A stretch of DNA of 64,000 nucleotides from Planctomycetota bacterium (lineage in GTDB: Bacteria > Planctomycetota > Planctomycetia > Planctomycetales > Planctomycetaceae): contig QQVO01000010.1 of assembly GCA_003388505.1 (NCBI GenBank), positions 124,001 through 188,000 on the forward strand, given 5' to 3'. The notes under the pieces are model-generated. The model was not told the DNA's origin. It saw nothing but the letters and a program-made list of their open reading frames with translations, and searched no databases. Shown piece after piece: positions 59,961 through 64,000 of this stretch. Made by a program: the position numbers and the translations under genes. Each line of letters opens with the position of its first letter. Position 1 is the first letter of the stretch.

Positions 59961-62624
59961 TCACTCAGCGGCTGCGTCGATTCGTTCCTGGAGCGTGGCG
60001 GTGGTCTCGTTGAAGACGTACTCCAGGTAATCGTCCTGCTCGTAGATGAGCGATTCGACGGCGATGGCGAGGGCTTCTTCGCTGTCGAAGAAGCTCAGGG
60101 CGCGGACCGCTTCGAGACGGACTCGCGGGTCTTCGTCGTTGACCCGTTTCTGGAGCAAGGCGAGAGGATCGTCAACTTCGTCGCGCCAGTAGCAGAGGAC
60201 GCGGACGGCGGCGGCGCGGGCATTGCGGTCGGGTGAATTCAATACGGCCTCGAGCAGAGACGGATCGACCGCCCCGTGGTGCTGTTTGACCCAGAGCGCC
60301 TCGAGGCGGTGGTGCTCGTAGTTCGGTTCGCCCTCTCTGAGTCCGGCGACCCAGTTGTCGACGGCGGTGACCACGTCGTCGGTGTTTCGGTCGCGCAGCT
60401 CGCGGCGGACACGGTAGCGGGTGCGGTATTCGTAGGTCTTAAGTTGGTCGAGGAGGTGCTCGATCGATTCGCCGGCGATGGCGGGAGGATCGACGAGCGG
60501 TTTTTTGGTGTAGCTGATTCTCCAGATGCGGCCGTGGTGCTGGTCCCGCTTGGGATCGCGGATGTTGTGCTGCATGTGGCCGATGAGCGGATTGAACCAG
60601 TCGAGGACGTAGAGAGCCCCGTCGGGTCCGAACTGCAGATCGACCGGGCGGAAATTCGGATCGGACGAGCGGAGGAGCGGTTCCACGGGATCGGCGGCGA
60701 AGCCGGAACCATCCTCCTTGAACCGATACTGCAAGACGCCCTGGAAGCCGATGCAATTGTTGAGGAGGTAGTCGCCCTGCATCACTTCCGGGAAGTTGCG
60801 GCTGCTGACGATTTCGCAGCCGCAGGTGGGCCGCCACTGTTTGACCAGAAACTGCTTGAGGCCGGGGTGCTTGCGGGGATAGTCGACTTCGCCGGAGAAG
60901 GCGGCGGCGAAGTAGTTGGCGCCGCCGGAGGCGTCGGCCACGAAGGTCTGTCCCCAGTCGTCCCAGCAGATGCCCCACGGGTTGGCGAACTCGTAGGAGA
61001 CGAACACGCCGAACTTCTCGCTGCGCGGTTCGTAGCGGAAGACGGCGGCGTTCTTGACGCGGGTCAGTCCGTAGGGGGTTTCCACCTGGGTGTGATGGAA
61101 CGTTCCTTCGGCGAAGTAGAGATCGCCGCCCGGACCCCATTCGAACGCGCCCAGTGCATGATGCGAATCGGCCGAGTCGAAGCCATGCAGGCGATACTCG
61201 AACGCATCGGCCTGGTCGTCACCGTCGGAGTCCTGCAGGAAGACGAGGTTGGGCTGCTGGGCGACGTACGCGCCGCCGTCGCCGAGTTCGATGCCGCCGG
61301 GAAGGTGCAGTCCGTCGGCGAAGACCGTCTGCTTATCGGCGCGTCCGTCGTGGTCGGTGTCTTCGAGGATGAGGATCTTGTCGTCGACGGGCGTGCCGGG
61401 CAGATACATGGGATAGGACGGCATCGTCGTGACGTAGAGGCGGCCTTTGGCGTCGAAGGCGAACTGGACGGGATTCTCGAGGTCGGGGAATTCGACTTCG
61501 GAGGCGAACAGTTCGACCTGAAATCCCTCGGGCGACGTGAACTGCTGCTGTGCCTCCTCGGGCGGCGTGATGTAAACCTCGTTCTGAAAGTTGGTTTCGA
61601 TTCTGGTGAACTCTCCGGTGTCGCCGTCATCGATTGCTTCGGGCAGATCCTCACCGCGGGCGGCGGCCCAGACGCGGTTGTCGCGGACCTTGATCATTTC
61701 GCGGAGCTTGGCGAATTCGGCCGGGAAGTTGACGACTCCGAAGGGTTCCTTGCGGTCGCCGTAGATGTAGTAGCCGTTGACGGCGCGGTAGTCGTAGAAG
61801 AACTGCAGGTTCTTCTCGTTGACTTCGCGGTGAATTGGCGCGAGGAACTGCTCATCGTAGAAACGATCGGGTTGCGGGCCGAAGAGAAGTTCGTCGAGCA
61901 GGGCGCCGATTCGCGCTTCTCCCTCTCTGCTGATGTGCACGCCGTTTGTGGTGTAAGGCCGGGCGTCTGCGGGCGCTTCGAGCGTGGGGGTGTAGAGATT
62001 GACGAAGCCGACGAGGGCGTCTTCGGCCACTTCCTGCATGGCCTCGGTGTAGAGAGCGAGGTTCTCGTTGTTCCAGGTTGCGGCGAGGATGCCCCGCTCG
62101 GGCAGGTCTTCGTTGGCGATGGGGGAGACGAGAACGATTTTCGGCTGCTCGACGTTCTCGGCGGACTTGTCCTGGGAAACCGGATCGCTCGATCCACGGG
62201 CGAAGGTGGTCGACGGATAGTGGAGTTGCTTGAGTTCCGTGAGGAAAGTCGCGAGATCGGTCTTAAACCGTTCGAGGCCTTCCGGCCCGGCGAAGGATTC
62301 GTTGAAGCCGAAGAAGGCCAGGATGACATCGGGTTCGTGGTCGACGAGCGTGTGACCGTGGTCCTGGAAGTTGAGTGAGCGGAGCCTGACGTTGATCGTG
62401 TCGCCGGAAAAGCCGAGGTTGCGAACGACCAGATTATGCTCAGGAAATCTCGCGTGCAGGAGGGTTTCCCATCCGCCGAAATACTGCATCCGCTCGGCGT
62501 GAGTGTTGCCGATGAGCACGATTTTCGAATCGGGTTCGAGATCGAGGGCGAGAGATTGAGCGGCGACGGGCGAGGTCAGGAATCCCCAGCAGAGGGCCGC
62601 GCACAGAGCGAATCTCAAGAACAT
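59961..62624 (-). CDS. SGNH-hydrolase / PVC-type dehydrogenase-like fusion with HEAT repeats
   Basis: An 887-residue exported protein. Signal peptide FALCAALCWGFLTSPVAAQ. Residues about 25-260 form an SGNH/GDSL-like domain, but block I is IGNTHAERMQ (Thr instead of Ser) and block V is TTNGVHIS (Asn instead of Asp), so classical esterase chemistry is doubtful; blocks NLGFSGDT and FFGFNES are present. From about 390 to 680 lies a six-bladed dehydrogenase-like propeller typical of PVC bacteria (FQVELFASEVEFPDLENPVQ, ALGAFEWGPGGDLYFAEGTF, FGPDGALYVLDWFNPLIG). The end has HEAT repeats. No heme-binding CxxCH follows. Large frames on the + strand are shadows. Confidence 0.87.
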   Translation of the reverse strand: MFLRFALCAALCWGFLTSPVAAQSLALDLEPDSKIVLIGNTHAERMQYFGGWETLLHARFPEHNLVVRNLGFSGDTINVRLRSLNFQDHGHTLVDHEPDVILAFFGFNESFAGPEGLERFKTDLATFLTELKQLHYPSTTFARGSSDPVSQDKSAENVEQPKIVLVSPIANEDLPERGILAATWNNENLALYTEAMQEVAEDALVGFVNLYTPTLEAPADARPYTTNGVHISREGEARIGALLDELLFGPQPDRFYDEQFLAPIHREVNEKNLQFFYDYRAVNGYYIYGDRKEPFGVVNFPAEFAKLREMIKVRDNRVWAAARGEDLPEAIDDGDTGEFTRIETNFQNEVYITPPEEAQQQFTSPEGFQVELFASEVEFPDLENPVQFAFDAKGRLYVTTMPSYPMYLPGTPVDDKILILEDTDHDGRADKQTVFADGLHLPGGIELGDGGAYVAQQPNLVFLQDSDGDDQADAFEYRLHGFDSADSHHALGAFEWGPGGDLYFAEGTFHHTQVETPYGLTRVKNAAVFRYEPRSEKFGVFVSYEFANPWGICWDDWGQTFVADASGGANYFAAAFSGEVDYPRKHPGLKQFLVKQWRPTCGCEIVSSRNFPEVMQGDYLLNNCIGFQGVLQYRFKEDGSGFAADPVEPLLRSSDPNFRPVDLQFGPDGALYVLDWFNPLIGHMQHNIRDPKRDQHHGRIWRISYTKKPLVDPPAIAGESIEHLLDQLKTYEYRTRYRVRRELRDRNTDDVVTAVDNWVAGLREGEPNYEHHRLEALWVKQHHGAVDPSLLEAVLNSPDRNARAAAVRVLCYWRDEVDDPLALLQKRVNDEDPRVRLEAVRALSFFDSEEALAIAVESLIYEQDDYLEYVFNETTATLQERIDAAAE

Positions 62625-63051
62625 CAGCTTTCCGTTCCCCGTTGAGTGTTGAGTGGACTGTGACGGCCGCGCGGTGGGTGGACAGCGCGGTTTGTGGTTT
62701 TATCTGCCGGCGAAAGAGGGATATTCTGGCAGGGGGCGGAACGAATGTAAAACGACCGTCGGCTCCTGTCGTCCTGGCCGTCTTTCGATGCCTCGGGTGA
62801 CTGGTGGGGGCGGGGTGGTAGTGAATTTGTCTCACCCTCACCCCAACCCCTCTTCTGCGCGTTCACACGAATCGACCCGCCGCGACCTCTCGCGGCGGAG
62901 AGGGGCTTGACCGCGACCGGCATCGATCCGATCCACCCCCCCGCTTTTTTGGGGCAGTGGAATTGGCACCGGGGGCGCGTTAGAGTGTCGGCCCCGCCGG
63001 GATGGAGTCGATCCATCGCAGCGAATTGAGGAAGAGAAAGGCGAATCCGCG
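62625..63051. other. Intergenic region with nested inverted repeat
   Basis: About 425 bases between divergent genes. An inner palindrome CCGCCGCGA-CCTC-TCGCGGCGG (62877-62898) lies inside outer arms CCCCTCT (62847-62853) and AGAGGGG (62899-62905). No gene seen. Confidence 0.55.
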
Positions 63052-63840
63052 ATGCCAGATCAGCGTGAGACGGAAGACCAATTGCTGCAACGGGCGCGCG
63101 AGGCGCTCAGTCAATGCAACTGGGAAATCGGAGAATGCGCCGCGCAGTGGACCGAGCGGTACGCGCGCGGGCGAACCGACGCGGACTTCGGCGGCCTGAT
63201 CGGCTTGAGCGGCGATCAGGTGTATCAGCGGCGGCGGGTGTGGGAGACGTTCAGTGACGTGCATGAGAACTACAGCCGGCTGAAGTGGTCGCATTTCTAT
63301 GCGGCGCTGAACTGGGACGACGCGGCAGATTGCCTGCAGTGGGCAGAAGACATGCACGCGACCGTGGCCGAGATGAAGGCGTGGCGGCGGGCGCAACATG
63401 GAGAGGATCTGACGACGCCGGCCGGAGACGAGAACGCGGCGCTGGCGGCGGTCGAACTGCTGCCGATGGAAACCGGCGTCGTGCGGGACGTTGAATCGAC
63501 ATCTTCCACGCAGGACAACCCGCGACGGCGGAGCGAAAGCAGCAGTGCCGAGTCGGCTACGGTCTCGGGCGCGGCACGAGAATCGGGAGCGGGGGACGAC
63601 TATGCACCGTTCGGGAACCGGGCGCGAGGCGACGCGGAAACGAGCACGGCGGTCGCTGAGCGACCACAGCCGTCTGCAGAGGCCGTCCTCAAGCGGGTGG
63701 CGGCGGCTCTCGAAAAGTGCGACGCTGCACTGACTCCCGAGGTTCTGGAAGGGTTCGCCGATGCGCCGGTGAAACTTCGCAAGCGGTTGAAGCTGGCAAT
63801 GCAGAATCTGTCCTCAAAGACGGCGGGGCTGAAGGTTTAA
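63052..63840 (+). CDS. Conserved hypothetical protein, Planctomycete type
   Basis: A 262-residue soluble protein. The N-terminal 110 residues are a compact helical domain (CNWEIGECAAQWTERYARGR, FGGLIGLSGDQVYQRRRVWE, YSRLKWSHFYAALNWDDAAD), which resembles a helix-turn-helix-like DNA-binding domain (inference). A 90-residue low-complexity Ser/Glu/Ala linker follows, then a C-terminal helical end with basic residues (KLRKRLKLAMQNLSSK). This layout, with folded ends and a flexible middle, fits a DNA- or RNA-associated adaptor. GAAAGG precedes the ATG. Confidence 0.7.
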   Translation: MPDQRETEDQLLQRAREALSQCNWEIGECAAQWTERYARGRTDADFGGLIGLSGDQVYQRRRVWETFSDVHENYSRLKWSHFYAALNWDDAADCLQWAEDMHATVAEMKAWRRAQHGEDLTTPAGDENAALAAVELLPMETGVVRDVESTSSTQDNPRRRSESSSAESATVSGAARESGAGDDYAPFGNRARGDAETSTAVAERPQPSAEAVLKRVAAALEKCDAALTPEVLEGFADAPVKLRKRLKLAMQNLSSKTAGLKV

Positions 63841-63963
63841 AGCAAATCGCTCTACCGTGTGACCGCGCCGAGCGGTTTTCGCACTGTTCAGCCGGAGATT
63901 CCGCGAGACAGATCGCCAACACTGTTTCGCAAAGCGGTATGGTGAAGGACGAGGCGACTCATC

Positions 63964-64000
63964 GTGTCCGACGAACGACCCGAAAGCGAGAGCCGATCCG
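63964..64000 (+). CDS. Start of a possible gene cut by the window edge
   Basis: GTG at 63964 opens a frame reading MSDERPESESRS to the window end, with GACGAGG 11 bases upstream. Too short to identify. Confidence 0.35.
   Translation, partial: MSDERPESESRS

Noticed and set aside
60276-62378. A 700-residue + strand frame opposite the SGNH/PVC fusion
   Set aside because: The minus strand has signal peptide and domain motifs; the + frame has antisense composition and no recognisable motif.

Overview
This 64 kb window is chromosomal DNA of a GC-rich bacterium, almost certainly a member of the Planctomycetes (Planctomycetia). Evidence seen directly: a DUF1501 protein with a twin-arginine-like leader, PQQ-like beta-propeller proteins, an SGNH hydrolase fused to a PVC-type dehydrogenase-like domain, a Planctomycete-style short sigma factor, DUF1802, a 2.1 kaa secreted beta-helix protein, and many short dispersed palindromes between genes. 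No phage, plasmid, CRISPR or rRNA signature was seen. One tRNA (Glu, TTC) is present. Genes sit on both strands in short runs.

Layout. 1-8.1 kb: end of a sugar ABC ATPase, two csrA paralogues around tRNA-Glu, acylphosphatase, hflX, queG, dapB and a creatininase-family amidase. 8.4-13.5 kb: HAMP-like membrane protein, MATE exporter, a DUF1214 remnant, an undescribed 43-residue basic protein with a Cys/Arg tail, and a secreted LecA-like protein. 13.6-19.6 kb: sdhC-sdhA-sdhB behind a promoter whose -10 box lies in a perfect palindrome, then DUF1015, rhodanese and a 7Fe ferredoxin. 20-26 kb: sigma factor, rluA-type synthase and gpsA (overlapping), DUF1802, RNase Y. 26.5-34.3 kb: DUF1501, glycosylasparaginase, Uma2, PQQ-like protein, a toxin-antitoxin pair with a frameshifted PIN toxin, and a radical SAM enzyme. 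34.6-35.5 kb: a RAYT transposase bracketed by two pairs of its presumed REP palindromes. 35.6-46.3 kb: a surface/secretome block (giant beta-helix protein, Asp-Pro-Ala lipoprotein, SH3-like, TPR and Tyr/Gly/Cys-rich proteins). 46.4-64 kb: a Cys phosphatase, 6-phosphogluconate dehydrogenase, a second Uma2-like protein, PQQ/EF-hand protein, enolase-superfamily enzyme with a 2OG oxygenase, nadD, ferredoxin, YihY, an intact PIN toxin-antitoxin pair, the SGNH/PVC fusion and a hypothetical protein.

How it works together. Core functions (TCA cycle/respiration, pentose phosphate, lysine, NAD, queuosine, lipid precursor and RNA decay) alternate with accessory secreted proteins. The strongest unexplained signal is non-coding: at least seven short repeat families, several ending exactly at or just beyond the stop codons of minus-strand genes and in two cases supplying the stop codon. 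One family sits around a RAYT gene. The best candidates for undescribed biology are the Cys-tail microprotein, the RAYT/REP locus, the palindrome over the sdh promoter and the repeat-built gene ends. All functional calls rest on motif recognition by eye; no database search was run.
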